Source: Runella aurantiaca
GTDB taxonomy: Bacteria > Bacteroidota > Bacteroidia > Cytophagales > Spirosomataceae
Length of the DNA stretch: 64,000 bases
Direction of reading: 5' to 3'
Assembly (NCBI RefSeq): GCF_003339505.1
Contig: NZ_QPIW01000002.1
Coordinates: 248,001 to 312,000 of the forward strand
Shown here: positions 17,853 through 26,279 of the stretch, in pieces
Layout: each line of letters starts with the position of its first letter
How positions within the stretch are numbered: position 1 is the stretch's first letter
Translations under genes and position numbers: made by a program
Notes under the pieces: generated by a model
What the model saw: only the letters and a program-made list of their open reading frames with translations
The model's database searches: none
Told to the model about the DNA's origin: nothing

Positions 17853-18602
17853 CTACCTACTGACCTTGCTCGAAAGCAAACTCGCCGAAAGTTCATCCAA
17901 ATACAAACTGCAATTGGGGTGTTTTTGTAAAATACTCGCAGGGTAGAGGTTGCTTACTTCATGTTCCAAACAATCTTTGACGGCCTGCGCCTTTCGTAAA
18001 TCAGGTACGGAGCAAATGAGGTGCGCGGTTTTCATGATTTGTTTTACCGACATACTGATGGCCTGTTTGGGTACATCGTCCAAAGTCGGAAACCATCCTT
18101 CATTCATCTGCTGACGGCGGCAGGGCTCATCAAGATTCACGACGATGTACGGATTTTCGGTGTCAAAATCAGCCGGAGGGTCGTTGAAAGCCAAGTGCCC
18201 GTTTTCACCGATGCCGACCAACGCCACGTCGATGGGAAATTGCGCGATCAACGCGCCCAATCGTGCGCATTCTTCTTCGGGATCTCCTTCACCGTCAATC
18301 AAATGGCTCGCTTTCAGCGGTGGCACCTGTTCCAAGAAACGCTCTTTCAAGTATTTTCGAAAACTAGCGGGATGCGATAGCGGCAGGCCGATGTATTCGT
18401 CCAAGTGAAACATCGTGACTTGACTCCAATCAATGGCCGTGTCGGCAATAAGCGCCTGTAACGTACCGAACTGACTCGCACCAGTAGCTAAAATAACGTT
18501 GGCAAATCCTTTTGCGGCAATGGCGTTACGGACCAATTCGGCGGCTTTTTGTCCGGAAATTTCGCCTAAATCAGCGGCGTTTTTAGAAAGATGGATGTTC
18601 AT
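17853..18602 (-). CDS. nagB: Glucosamine-6-phosphate deaminase-like protein (NagB family)
   Basis: The 249-aa protein has the NagB/6-phosphogluconolactonase fold: VILATGASQFGTLQAL (about 37-52), HLDEYIGL (67-74, with the aspartate that takes part in ring opening) and GIGENGHLAFNDPP (130-143, catalytic His136). It should turn glucosamine 6-phosphate into fructose 6-phosphate and ammonia in the cytoplasm. In E. coli NagB the equivalent of the last motif reads NDGHIAFNEP, so here Asn replaces Asp and Asp replaces Glu; Gram-positive NagB proteins also show Asn at the first place. It lies 40 bases downstream of the GH109-type gene on the same strand, suggesting joint use of amino sugars. A different amino-sugar phosphate substrate is possible. 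Confidence 0.88.
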   Translation of the reverse strand: MNIHLSKNAADLGEISGQKAAELVRNAIAAKGFANVILATGASQFGTLQALIADTAIDWSQVTMFHLDEYIGLPLSHPASFRKYLKERFLEQVPPLKASHLIDGEGDPEEECARLGALIAQFPIDVALVGIGENGHLAFNDPPADFDTENPYIVVNLDEPCRRQQMNEGWFPTLDDVPKQAISMSVKQIMKTAHLICSVPDLRKAQAVKDCLEHEVSNLYPASILQKHPNCSLYLDELSASLLSSKVSR

Positions 18603-18642
18603 AAATAAGAAAAAACGAAAAAAGAAGTAAGGAGATAGTTAT

Positions 18643-20085
18643 TTATAGTGAACGTTCTTTGATCTTGGTATTGCCGCCTTTGGTCATGGAAATATCGACG
18701 GGCGCGTTATTTTTCCATGAACCGCCCGTGAAATCAGGCACATCGATAGACGTTGAACGGTTGGCCACCGACCACTCGCTCAGGGGCGCAATGGCGCTCC
18801 ACGAAGCGGCGTCGTAGACGTCTTGGTCGAGCGGTAGACCATTGCGGAGGCAGTCGATGAGCCGCCAGTCCATCAAAAAGTCCATGCCGCCGTGGCCGCC
18901 CACTTTCTTGGCCAGATCACCGATGCGTTTGATGATTTCGGGCTGATATTTTTCTTCCAGTTTTTTGTATTCTTCTTCCGAAATCCAGTCGTGTCCCGTG
19001 GAGATTTTACCCGGCAGCGGATATTTGAGCGCCGTGGCTTTGGTGCCACTCACCAAATGAATGCGCGAATACGGCCGTGGCGAGGTTACGTCGTGCTGCA
19101 CCATGATGGTTTTGCCTTTTTGGGTTCGAATCGTGGTCGTGTTCATGTTGCCGCGAAACGACGCATTGGCAAATTGCTTAAAATCGGCATCCGTGGCAGC
19201 CAATGCGTGCGCCCTCGGTGCCAGCATAAAATCATTGCTCGCCATCGAAACCAAGTAGTCCATTTTATCACCGCGATTGATGTTCAAAACCTGACAAATG
19301 GGCCCCAATCCGTGTGTCGGGTAAAGGTTGCCATTGCGTTGATTTTCTTTCAGTCGCCAAAGGTCGTAGCGTTTGCTTTTGTCGAAAAACGAATCGTAAA
19401 TGTCGTGAATATAAGCTCCTTCTACGTGAACTATTTCCCCGAAAAACCCCTGACGCGCCATGTTGAGGGTGAGTAGTTCGAAAAAATCATAACAGCAGTT
19501 TTCGAGCATCATGCAGTGTTTTCGCGTCCGCTCGGAGGTTTCGACGAGTTTCCAACAGTCTTCCATCGTAGTAGCGGCGGGAATTTCTACGGCCACGTGT
19601 TTGCCTTGTTCCATGGCGTAGAGGGCCATCGGGGCGTGGAGGTTCCAGGGCGTGCAGATGTAGACCAAGTCAATGTCATTGCGCTCGCAAAGTTTTTTCC
19701 ATTCGTTTTCGTTGCCCGAATACAGCGTTGGATTGTGGGGCGTATTTTCCAGTTTCTTTTTGGCTTCTTGTGCTTTTTCGGGCCGGATATCACAAAGGGC
19801 TTTCACCTCCACATTTTCGAGGTACACGATGCGGTTGAGCGCCCCAGAACCGCGATTCCCCATACCAATATATCCAATCCTGACGGTCTCGATTTTGGGC
19901 GCACCATACCCACTCATGTTAAATTTTTGCGTGTGAGGTTTGAGCGCTTGTTGTTGAATAGGATTGAGGGAAGAAACTGGCTTGGCCGTGGCACAGGCTT
20001 GTGTAATGCCCGCAGAGAGCAGGCCAAGGCCCATGGTTCCCGTTAGTTTTAAAAAATCGCGGCGTTCGTCCGATGATTTATGCAT
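18643..20085 (-). CDS. Tat-exported Gfo/Idh/MocA oxidoreductase, GH109-like (alpha-N-acetylgalactosaminidase type)
   Basis: The 480-aa protein starts with a twin-arginine signal (ERRDFLKLTG, residues 7-16) followed by a hydrophobic run. The Rossmann fold follows with RIGYIGMGNRGSGAL (about 69-83) for NAD binding and ALCDIRPEKAQ. The stretch LYPTHGLGPICQVLNINRGD (about 255-274) is characteristic of GH109, whose members use tightly bound NAD to hydrolyse alpha-linked N-acetylgalactosamine by an oxidation-elimination cycle. Export folded with cofactor through Tat fits this. The NagB-like gene downstream fits release and use of an amino sugar. Close relatives without glycosidase activity exist, so the substrate remains inferred. 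Confidence 0.87.
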   Translation of the reverse strand: MHKSSDERRDFLKLTGTMGLGLLSAGITQACATAKPVSSLNPIQQQALKPHTQKFNMSGYGAPKIETVRIGYIGMGNRGSGALNRIVYLENVEVKALCDIRPEKAQEAKKKLENTPHNPTLYSGNENEWKKLCERNDIDLVYICTPWNLHAPMALYAMEQGKHVAVEIPAATTMEDCWKLVETSERTRKHCMMLENCCYDFFELLTLNMARQGFFGEIVHVEGAYIHDIYDSFFDKSKRYDLWRLKENQRNGNLYPTHGLGPICQVLNINRGDKMDYLVSMASNDFMLAPRAHALAATDADFKQFANASFRGNMNTTTIRTQKGKTIMVQHDVTSPRPYSRIHLVSGTKATALKYPLPGKISTGHDWISEEEYKKLEEKYQPEIIKRIGDLAKKVGGHGGMDFLMDWRLIDCLRNGLPLDQDVYDAASWSAIAPLSEWSVANRSTSIDVPDFTGGSWKNNAPVDISMTKGGNTKIKERSL

Positions 20086-20167
20086 AATCTTTCGCAGGTT
20101 TAGGCTTTAAGGTTGAAGCAATGAGGGAAAAAGAATGAAAAAACTATCACTTGTTATAAGAGGCAAT

Positions 20168-20185
20168 GAGTAATAAGTATTACTC
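20168..20185. promoter_or_regulatory. Palindrome in the divergent GH109/mutS intergenic region
   Basis: GAGTAATA (20168-20175) and TATTACTC (20178-20185) form a perfect 8-bp inverted repeat with a 2-base centre. It lies between the divergent starts of the GH109-like gene and mutS and could be an operator. No protein is known to bind it. Confidence 0.35.
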
Positions 20186-20204
20186 AAAACTGCGATATTT
20201 TGGC

Positions 20205-20212
20205 TATTTTTG
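20205..20212 (+). promoter_or_regulatory. Putative -7 box for mutS
   Basis: TATTTTTG matches the Bacteroidota primary-sigma consensus TAnnTTTG and lies 29 bases upstream of the mutS ATG. No clear TTTG -33 element was found at the usual distance, so this is tentative. Confidence 0.4.
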
Positions 20213-20240
20213 CCCTCTATTTTTTATTTAATATTGACGC

Positions 20241-22961
20241 ATGGCCCGTACTGGAAAAACCTCAACAGAACCCCTTAAACCCAAAGAAACCCCGCTTAAC
20301 CGCCAATATAATCAGATAAAATCACGCTATCCGGGAGCTATGTTGCTCTTTAGGGTGGGGGATTTTTATGAAACCTTCGGGGAAGATGCCATCCGCGCCA
20401 GCCGAATCTTGGGCATTGTGCTTACCCGCCGCAACAACGGCGGCGCGCAGGAAGAATTGGCGGGTTTTCCGCATCACTCGTTGGATACCTACCTTCCAAA
20501 ACTCGTACGAGCGGGCGAGCGCGTGGCTATTTGTGATCAGTTGGAAGACCCCGCCGTGGCGAAAGGCATCGTGCGGCGTGGGGTAACTGAGCTGGTAACG
20601 CCAGGGGTTTCATTCAATGATAATGTGCTGGATACCAGACGGAATAATTATTTGGCTTCGGTTCATTTTGGCAAACAAAACACCTTCGGAATTGCCTTTT
20701 TGGATATTTCGACGGGGGAGTTTTTGACCACTCAGGGCAACAAGGAATACATCGAAAAGTTGCTGCAAAGTTTTGCGCCGTCGGAGGTGTTGTACTGTAA
20801 AAAATACCGTCAGGAATTCGGAGAACTGTTTGGGGATAAATTCCACACTTTTTGCCTCGAAGATTGGGCGTATACGCACGAGTTCGGCTACGAAATTCTC
20901 ATCAAGCATTTTCAAACCACTTCGCTCAAAGGATTTGGCGTCGAAACCCTCACCGATGGCATCATTGCGGCGGGCGTGATTTTGCGGTATTTGGCCGATA
21001 CCGAGCACAAAGACGTCAAGCACATCACGCGGCTGACCCGCCTCGACGAAGAAAAATACGTGTGGCTCGACCGCTTTACCATTCGTAACCTAGAATTGGT
21101 CTATCCTCAACAGGAAGGCGGCGTGCCGTTGATTCAGATACTGGACCAAACCGTGACGCCCATGGGCGCGCGATTGTTGCGGAAGTGGCTGGTGCTGCCG
21201 CTGAAAGATAAAGCGCCGATTGAAGAGCGCCTCCAAACGGTGGAGTTTTTTCTCCAAAACGAAGAATTATTGGACGAAATCACTTTGCATTTAAAGCAAA
21301 TAGGTGACCTCGAACGCCTCATTTCAAAGGTGGCGGTTCGACGCATCAACCCACGGGAACTGCTGCAACTGAAGAAGTCTTTGAGTCACATCGCGCCAGT
21401 GAAAGAATTGCTGCAGAAGGCGTGGAGCGGAGAGGTAAAAGGAAAGGGCACAAAAGGAGAAGAATCACCAGACGGTAACGAATCCGAAACTCCGTTGTCG
21501 GTCTCTCCGTCTTCTTCTCTGACACCGTTACGCAAATACGCCGACCAGCTCAATCCCTGTGAGTTTTTGTTGGAAAAAATTGAGACTGAACTCCGCGAAG
21601 ACCCGCCCGTGGTGACCAATCAGGGCGGTATGATTAAGAGTGGCATTGATGCTGATTTGGACGTTTTGCACAAACTGGCGTTTTCAGGCAAAGATTATCT
21701 GATACAGATTCAAAACCGCGAGATTGAACGGACGGGCATTACTTCCCTCAAAATCGCCTACAATAAGGTGTTCGGCTACTACCTCGAAGTGACCAACTCC
21801 CACAAAAACCGCGTGCCGCCCGAGTGGATTCGGAAGCAAACCCTCGTGAATGCCGAGCGCTATATTACGCCCGAACTCAAAGAGTACGAAGATAAAATTC
21901 TGAGTGCCGAAGATAAAATCTTTGCCATCGAGCAGCGTATTTTCAATGATTTGGTGATGATGGCCAACGATTACGTGGCGGCGGTACAGCAGGATGCCCG
22001 CGTGGTATCGGTGTTGGATGCGTTGGCGTCTTTTGCGCGGGTAGCCCGCAAAAACAATTACAATAAACCCAAAATTACAGAAGATAAGTCGCTGAAAATC
22101 AAAGAAGGACGCCATGCTGTGATTGAACAGCAACTGCCGTTGGGCGAAAGCTACGTGCCCAACGACCTGTACCTTGACGACGAAACGCAGCAGATTATTA
22201 TCATCACGGGCCCCAACATGGCGGGAAAATCGGCGTTGCTGCGCCAGACCGCGCTCATTGTGTTGATGGCCCAAATGGGTAGTTTTGTGCCCGCCGCCGA
22301 GGCCGAAATCGGGTTGGTAGATAAGATTTTTACGCGCGTGGGAGCCTCCGACAACCTGAGCCGTGGGGAGAGTACGTTCATGGTCGAGATGACCGAAACG
22401 GCGAGTATTCTTAACAACCTCAGCGAGCGGAGCCTCGTGCTGATGGACGAAATCGGGCGCGGAACGAGTACGTACGACGGCGTCAGCATCGCGTGGAGCA
22501 TTGCGGAGTTTTTGCACAACCATCCGCGCCACCGCGCCAAAACGTTGTTTGCGACGCACTACCACGAACTGAACCAATTGGCCGACGATTTTCCGCGCAT
22601 CAAAAACTTTAACGTGGCGGTAAAGGAAGTGGGCAACAAAGTGATTTTTCTGCGGAAATTGAAAGAGGGCGGTAGCGAGCACAGCTTCGGGATTCACGTG
22701 GCGCAGATGGCCGGGATGCCGCAGGAGATTGTGCTGCGCTCCAACGATATTTTGCACAGCCTCGAAAAGAGCCACCAACGGGCCGAAACCAATAAAGCCG
22801 TGAAAGAAATGCCCAAAGTAAACTACCAAATGACCCTATTTGAGCCGCAAGACCCCAAAATAGAAGAGCTAAAAACCAAGCTCAAAGCCTTGGATATCAA
22901 TACCCTTTCGCCGATTGAAGCCTTACTGAAACTGAACGAATTGCGGCGGCTGGTGGAGTAA
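20241..22961 (+). CDS. mutS: DNA mismatch repair ATPase MutS
   Basis: The 906-aa protein is a full MutS. The mismatch-sensing F42-Y-E44 lies in RVGDFYETFGEDA, the core and lever domains follow, and the ABC-type ATPase carries the Walker A GPNMAGKSALLRQT near residue 660, LVLMDEIGRGTSTYDG near 730 and the late ATHYHELNQL. It binds mispaired bases as a dimer and recruits MutL in the cytoplasm. Residues about 394-434 form a Gly/Lys/Ser/Pro-rich low-complexity insert (from GKGTKGEESPDGNESE onward) in the lever region, making the protein longer than typical 850-870-residue MutS. It is transcribed divergently from the GH109 gene and is followed 47 bases later by the ATPase/Toprim pair. Confidence 0.98.
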   Translation: MARTGKTSTEPLKPKETPLNRQYNQIKSRYPGAMLLFRVGDFYETFGEDAIRASRILGIVLTRRNNGGAQEELAGFPHHSLDTYLPKLVRAGERVAICDQLEDPAVAKGIVRRGVTELVTPGVSFNDNVLDTRRNNYLASVHFGKQNTFGIAFLDISTGEFLTTQGNKEYIEKLLQSFAPSEVLYCKKYRQEFGELFGDKFHTFCLEDWAYTHEFGYEILIKHFQTTSLKGFGVETLTDGIIAAGVILRYLADTEHKDVKHITRLTRLDEEKYVWLDRFTIRNLELVYPQQEGGVPLIQILDQTVTPMGARLLRKWLVLPLKDKAPIEERLQTVEFFLQNEELLDEITLHLKQIGDLERLISKVAVRRINPRELLQLKKSLSHIAPVKELLQKAWSGEVKGKGTKGEESPDGNESETPLSVSPSSSLTPLRKYADQLNPCEFLLEKIETELREDPPVVTNQGGMIKSGIDADLDVLHKLAFSGKDYLIQIQNREIERTGITSLKIAYNKVFGYYLEVTNSHKNRVPPEWIRKQTLVNAERYITPELKEYEDKILSAEDKIFAIEQRIFNDLVMMANDYVAAVQQDARVVSVLDALASFARVARKNNYNKPKITEDKSLKIKEGRHAVIEQQLPLGESYVPNDLYLDDETQQIIIITGPNMAGKSALLRQTALIVLMAQMGSFVPAAEAEIGLVDKIFTRVGASDNLSRGESTFMVEMTETASILNNLSERSLVLMDEIGRGTSTYDGVSIAWSIAEFLHNHPRHRAKTLFATHYHELNQLADDFPRIKNFNVAVKEVGNKVIFLRKLKEGGSEHSFGIHVAQMAGMPQEIVLRSNDILHSLEKSHQRAETNKAVKEMPKVNYQMTLFEPQDPKIEELKTKLKALDINTLSPIEALLKLNELRRLVE

Positions 22962-22983
22962 GAACAGAATAGGTATTTTTTCT

Positions 22984-22991
22984 TAACTTTG
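22984..22991 (+). promoter_or_regulatory. Putative -7 box for the ATPase/Toprim pair
   Basis: TAACTTTG matches TAnnTTTG and ends 17 bases before the ATPase start codon at 23009. It would give the pair its own promoter, separate from mutS. The upstream -33 element is not obvious. Confidence 0.4.
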
Positions 22992-23008
22992 AAAAAAAGC
23001 ATCACTTT

Positions 23009-23977
23009 ATGCTACAGAGTATTGAAATAGAAAATTTTCGTTGTTTTGAGAAAACCGCCATCAGCGGCTTTGAGCAGATTAACCTCATCACGGGCAAAAA
23101 CAACTCGGGAAAAACGGCGTTGTTGGAGGCGCTGTATTTGGCATTAACGACAGATAGTAAAAACTTAACTGAAAATACCAGACAATCTGAAAAAGATACA
23201 GAAAAAGAAAAGAATCTATACTTTAATCAAAATGATCGAAAGAAAATAGAGATAGTATCTTACTTTCTTGGTGGGGAGGGGATTTTGTATCAATTTCATC
23301 GTTCTAGTTCTAGAACTTTATTTAATAAAATGATAAGAAATAGCGATGGAAGCCGAAGTTTAAACCAAGATTTTCATGCAGAGTTCTTCACCGCATTTAT
23401 TTTTGATAAAAGTAGACAATTGCCTAATAACCAAGAATTAACTTATCTCTTAGACTCAATTGACAAAAAAGGCGATAAATTCAGAGTTATAGAAGCACTG
23501 AAAATTATTGATAAAAGCCTAAGTGACATCAGAACGTTTGCCTCTTTTCCTGAAGTTTTATATCTCCTCAAAGATGGTTTTTCAGAGTATCAGCCTGTTT
23601 ATTATTTAGGGGATGCCGTTCAGAAAATTGTTCGTTACGTTATAAATATTCTTAGTAGTTACCCCAATAAAGAGGCAGTAAATGTGCTCCTCATCGACGA
23701 AATTGAAAACGGCATTCACTACACTGCGCAGGCCGAAGTGTGGCGGATGCTGATAAAGTTATGCAAGTATTATAACATTCAGTTGTTTGCCACTACCCAC
23801 AGTTTAGAAATGATCAAGGCGTTTCAGCAGGTATGTTCAGAAGAGGAGTTTACGGGGATGGGAGGATATTTTGAACTGGGAAGACAAGCAAAAAGTCAAC
23901 AGATCATCGCAGTGAAACACGATTTAGAAACCTTAGAGTACGAACTTGCTTCGGGAGATACCATACGCGGCGAATAA
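23009..23977 (+). CDS. AAA/ABC-type ATPase of a two-gene OLD-like module
   Basis: The 322-aa protein is an SMC/OLD-type ATPase. Walker A is GKNNSGKT (residues 29-36) after the typical IEIENFRCF start, Walker B is VLLIDEIENGIH near residues 226-237, and the switch histidine lies in LFATTHSLEMI near 265. Between them is a charged, AT-rich helical insert (about 50-200). It overlaps the following Toprim gene by one base (TAATG), so the two are translationally coupled. ATPases of this type paired with a Toprim nuclease occur in OLD, Gabija and PARIS anti-phage systems, so defence is the most likely role, but it is inferred from architecture. Base composition is visibly more AT-rich than in mutS, suggesting transfer. 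Confidence 0.85.
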   Translation: MLQSIEIENFRCFEKTAISGFEQINLITGKNNSGKTALLEALYLALTTDSKNLTENTRQSEKDTEKEKNLYFNQNDRKKIEIVSYFLGGEGILYQFHRSSSRTLFNKMIRNSDGSRSLNQDFHAEFFTAFIFDKSRQLPNNQELTYLLDSIDKKGDKFRVIEALKIIDKSLSDIRTFASFPEVLYLLKDGFSEYQPVYYLGDAVQKIVRYVINILSSYPNKEAVNVLLIDEIENGIHYTAQAEVWRMLIKLCKYYNIQLFATTHSLEMIKAFQQVCSEEEFTGMGGYFELGRQAKSQQIIAVKHDLETLEYELASGDTIRGE

Positions 23978-24594
23978 TGAGAAAAGTAGTTATAGTGGAA
24001 GGCAAACAAGATGCCGCTTTTATAAAAGTGTTAGCCCCTGATTTAGAAGTCCGCGAAATTGAGTTGAAAGAGTTGGGAGGTGGTGGTAAAGATCATAAGG
24101 ATACACTGCGCAAAGTTTTAAAAGCTTTACAAAACGATAGTCAATTTAATCCGATTGATAAGATTGGGATTTTATTGGATTTAGACCCGTCAGACTTCAC
24201 AGTCAAAAGTCGCCTTGCGTTTGTCAATGAAGGTATTGAAACCGTCTTCGGTGTAAAACTGGAAAGTGTTAATACTTTCCAGCAAGCCACGAACCTCCAA
24301 CTGGCGTGCCATTTTATTCAACCGAACTTAGATGTGTTGCTCAGAAAAATTGCCGCAAAGCCTTCTCCAAGAGCCAATTGTCTGCACTCATGTTTAGAAA
24401 GTCAGGAAAATGCGAAACAAAAGGAAAGAGAAAAGGCGTGGCCGTTGTATTACATGAGGTGGGATATCTGCGGTACGGCTGAGCGTAAAAATGGCGCTAA
24501 ATATGTAAACTTTTCTCATACGAATACCAAAGGCGCATGGAACTTAGCATCCCCCGTTTTGGGAGAGCTGAAAGCATTTCTATCTCTTTTCTGA
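23977..24594 (+). CDS. Toprim-like DUF3226 protein, putative effector nuclease
   Basis: The 205-aa protein begins VVIVEGKQDAAFI, where E8-G9 match the first Toprim signature, and has LLDLDPSDF with D68-x-D70 as the second; both are the metal-binding residues of Toprim nucleases. The rest has no other recognised domain. I assign it to the DUF3226 group from memory of its Toprim-like pattern. Its ATG overlaps the stop codon of the ATPase, so the two proteins are made together and probably form a complex in which the ATPase senses a phage trigger and the Toprim subunit cuts nucleic acid. An alternative is a DNA-repair accessory given the nearby mutS. Confidence 0.8.
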   Translation: MRKVVIVEGKQDAAFIKVLAPDLEVREIELKELGGGGKDHKDTLRKVLKALQNDSQFNPIDKIGILLDLDPSDFTVKSRLAFVNEGIETVFGVKLESVNTFQQATNLQLACHFIQPNLDVLLRKIAAKPSPRANCLHSCLESQENAKQKEREKAWPLYYMRWDICGTAERKNGAKYVNFSHTNTKGAWNLASPVLGELKAFLSLF

Positions 24595-24603
24595 AAATTT
24601 AGT

Positions 24604-24795
24604 TCACTTCTCTCCCTTCCGAAATCCATAGGGGCAGTGCCGACAGCCGTTTTTGCAGCAATAGCCGCGTTTGAGGTGATAAGCCGCCGTAAACACTAAA
24701 AAACCGTTGGGGTCGGTATAATAGTCCTCTTCTTCTAAGCCGTGGCGCTTAAAAGTGGTTTTTTTGTGAGTAAGGGAGGAACGCTGATTGCTCAA
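24604..24795 (-). CDS. Small Cys-rich DUF5522-like protein
   Basis: The 63-aa protein carries DYYTDPNGFLVFTAAYHLKR followed by a cluster of four cysteines in CCKNGCRHCPYGF near its C-terminus, the mark of the widespread Bacteroidota DUF5522 family. The cysteines probably bind a metal ion. No experimental role is known to me. It is convergent with the ATPase/Toprim pair, with only 9 bases between the stop codons. Confidence 0.85.
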   Translation of the reverse strand: MSNQRSSLTHKKTTFKRHGLEEEDYYTDPNGFLVFTAAYHLKRGYCCKNGCRHCPYGFRKGEK

Positions 24796-24956
24796 AGCAA
24801 TGATTGTCTTTGGTATGATGGGGGATAAACAGCAAATGATGCAGGATTGTTTTACATCTTGTTTGCTTATTATCTTTTATTGGCAATATTAAATCAAATA
24901 AGTGTTTGGTTATTAGATAATTGACCGATAAATAAGTTGCAAAAATAGTTTATTGT

Positions 24957-26204
24957 TTAGGTTAATTTTATGCCAAACAACTCTTTGGAACGTAGCCATA
25001 CCCAGGTCACAATAACCATCGTAAGCCCACCGCCGATCAAAACGGAAGGAACCGTCCCGAACACTTTGGCCGCTACACCCGATTCAAACGCCCCTATTTC
25101 GTTGGAAGAACTGATGAAAACGCTGTTGACCGAAAGCACGCGTCCGCGCATGTGGTCGGGAGGAACCACCTGCAAAATCGTCTGACGAATCACTACGCTG
25201 ATGGCATCAAATGCGCCCGTTAGGAAAAGCATAAACACCGACAGCCAGAAATTGGTGGAAATGGCAAACACCAAGGTGGCCACCCCAAAACCAGCTACTG
25301 CAATGAGCATATTTCGCCATGCGTTGCGGGTGGGAGTGTAATAGGCCGTGGCAAAAATGGTTAATACGGCCCCCACAGAAGGCGCGGCCCGCATGATACC
25401 GAGTCCTTCGGCGCCTACCTTCAGAATATCTTCGGCAAAAACGGGTAAAATGGCAATCACCCCGCCAAAAAGTACCGCCGCTAAATCAAGCGAGGTGGCG
25501 TAAAATAGAATCTTTTTTTCGTACACAAACTTGATGCCTTCTTTGATGCTTTGCCACACGTTTATTTCAGGGCCTGCCACTTCGGGAATCGGTTTTTTCT
25601 TGATTAAGGCTAACAGGATTTGACTGACGATAAATAGCCCCACTACCACCCACAGGGTGTTGGTCAAGCCAATGTAAGCGTACAAAAATCCCGCAATGCC
25701 CGGCCCGGCGATAGCACCCGTTTGCCAAAAAGTACTGCTCCAAGTGGCCGCGTTTGAGTACACTTCGCGGGGCGTCAAAAAAGCCTTCATGGAAGAAGAT
25801 GCAGGAGAATAAAATCCTTTGGCAAAACCGATAGCGGCCAAAATTCCGTAGACGGTCAGGAGTAAAGATGTCGTTGAGTACTCAGCGCGGTGCGCTGGAT
25901 ACATGACCCAAATCAACGCCAACGAGCAGCAAAGTATCACGCTTTGGCTGATTTGCATGATGGTACGTTTGTCTTTTCGGTCGGCGTAATGCCCTCCAAA
26001 TAAGGCAATTGAGATATAAGGGAGCGCTTCGGCCAAACCGATAAAACCCAGCGAAAGGGGGTCATGGGTGAGTTTGTAGAGTTCGTAGCCAATGACTACC
26101 TCCTGAATCATGATGGCAGCGGTAATCATGCTGTTGGCAGAAATCAATCGGACAAACTCGGGATACCGCAACGCGGCATAGGGGTCGTTGGTGGAAGTTT
26201 TCAA
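24957..26204 (-). CDS. MFS transporter, EntS/transmembrane-effector type
   Basis: The 415-aa membrane protein has about 12 hydrophobic helices and the MFS motif between helices 2 and 3 (GGHYADRKDKRTIM, about 70-83). The start LRYPEFVRLISANSMITAAI and the later YSPASSSMKAFLTPREVYSNAATW are typical of the MFS_3 group that contains the enterobactin exporter EntS. It likely exports a small molecule; the substrate cannot be told. The Zn-ribbon LacI regulator lies 75 bases upstream on the same strand and may be co-transcribed with it. Confidence 0.88.
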   Translation of the reverse strand: MKTSTNDPYAALRYPEFVRLISANSMITAAIMIQEVVIGYELYKLTHDPLSLGFIGLAEALPYISIALFGGHYADRKDKRTIMQISQSVILCCSLALIWVMYPAHRAEYSTTSLLLTVYGILAAIGFAKGFYSPASSSMKAFLTPREVYSNAATWSSTFWQTGAIAGPGIAGFLYAYIGLTNTLWVVVGLFIVSQILLALIKKKPIPEVAGPEINVWQSIKEGIKFVYEKKILFYATSLDLAAVLFGGVIAILPVFAEDILKVGAEGLGIMRAAPSVGAVLTIFATAYYTPTRNAWRNMLIAVAGFGVATLVFAISTNFWLSVFMLFLTGAFDAISVVIRQTILQVVPPDHMRGRVLSVNSVFISSSNEIGAFESGVAAKVFGTVPSVLIGGGLTMVIVTWVWLRSKELFGIKLT

Positions 26205-26279
26205 AGTGTTCTAAACTATGTGCGCTGTGTCACTGTGGTTGCATAGAATTTAACCCCATTCATTTAGAGAAAGTTGCCT

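Noticed and set aside
20610-21023. Antisense frame of 137 codons in mutS
   Set aside because: Complete overlap with a certain gene and no protein features.
21684-22829. A 381-codon open frame on the minus strand
   Set aside because: It is antisense to mutS and has shadow-like composition (many His, Gln, Val); mutS is certain here.
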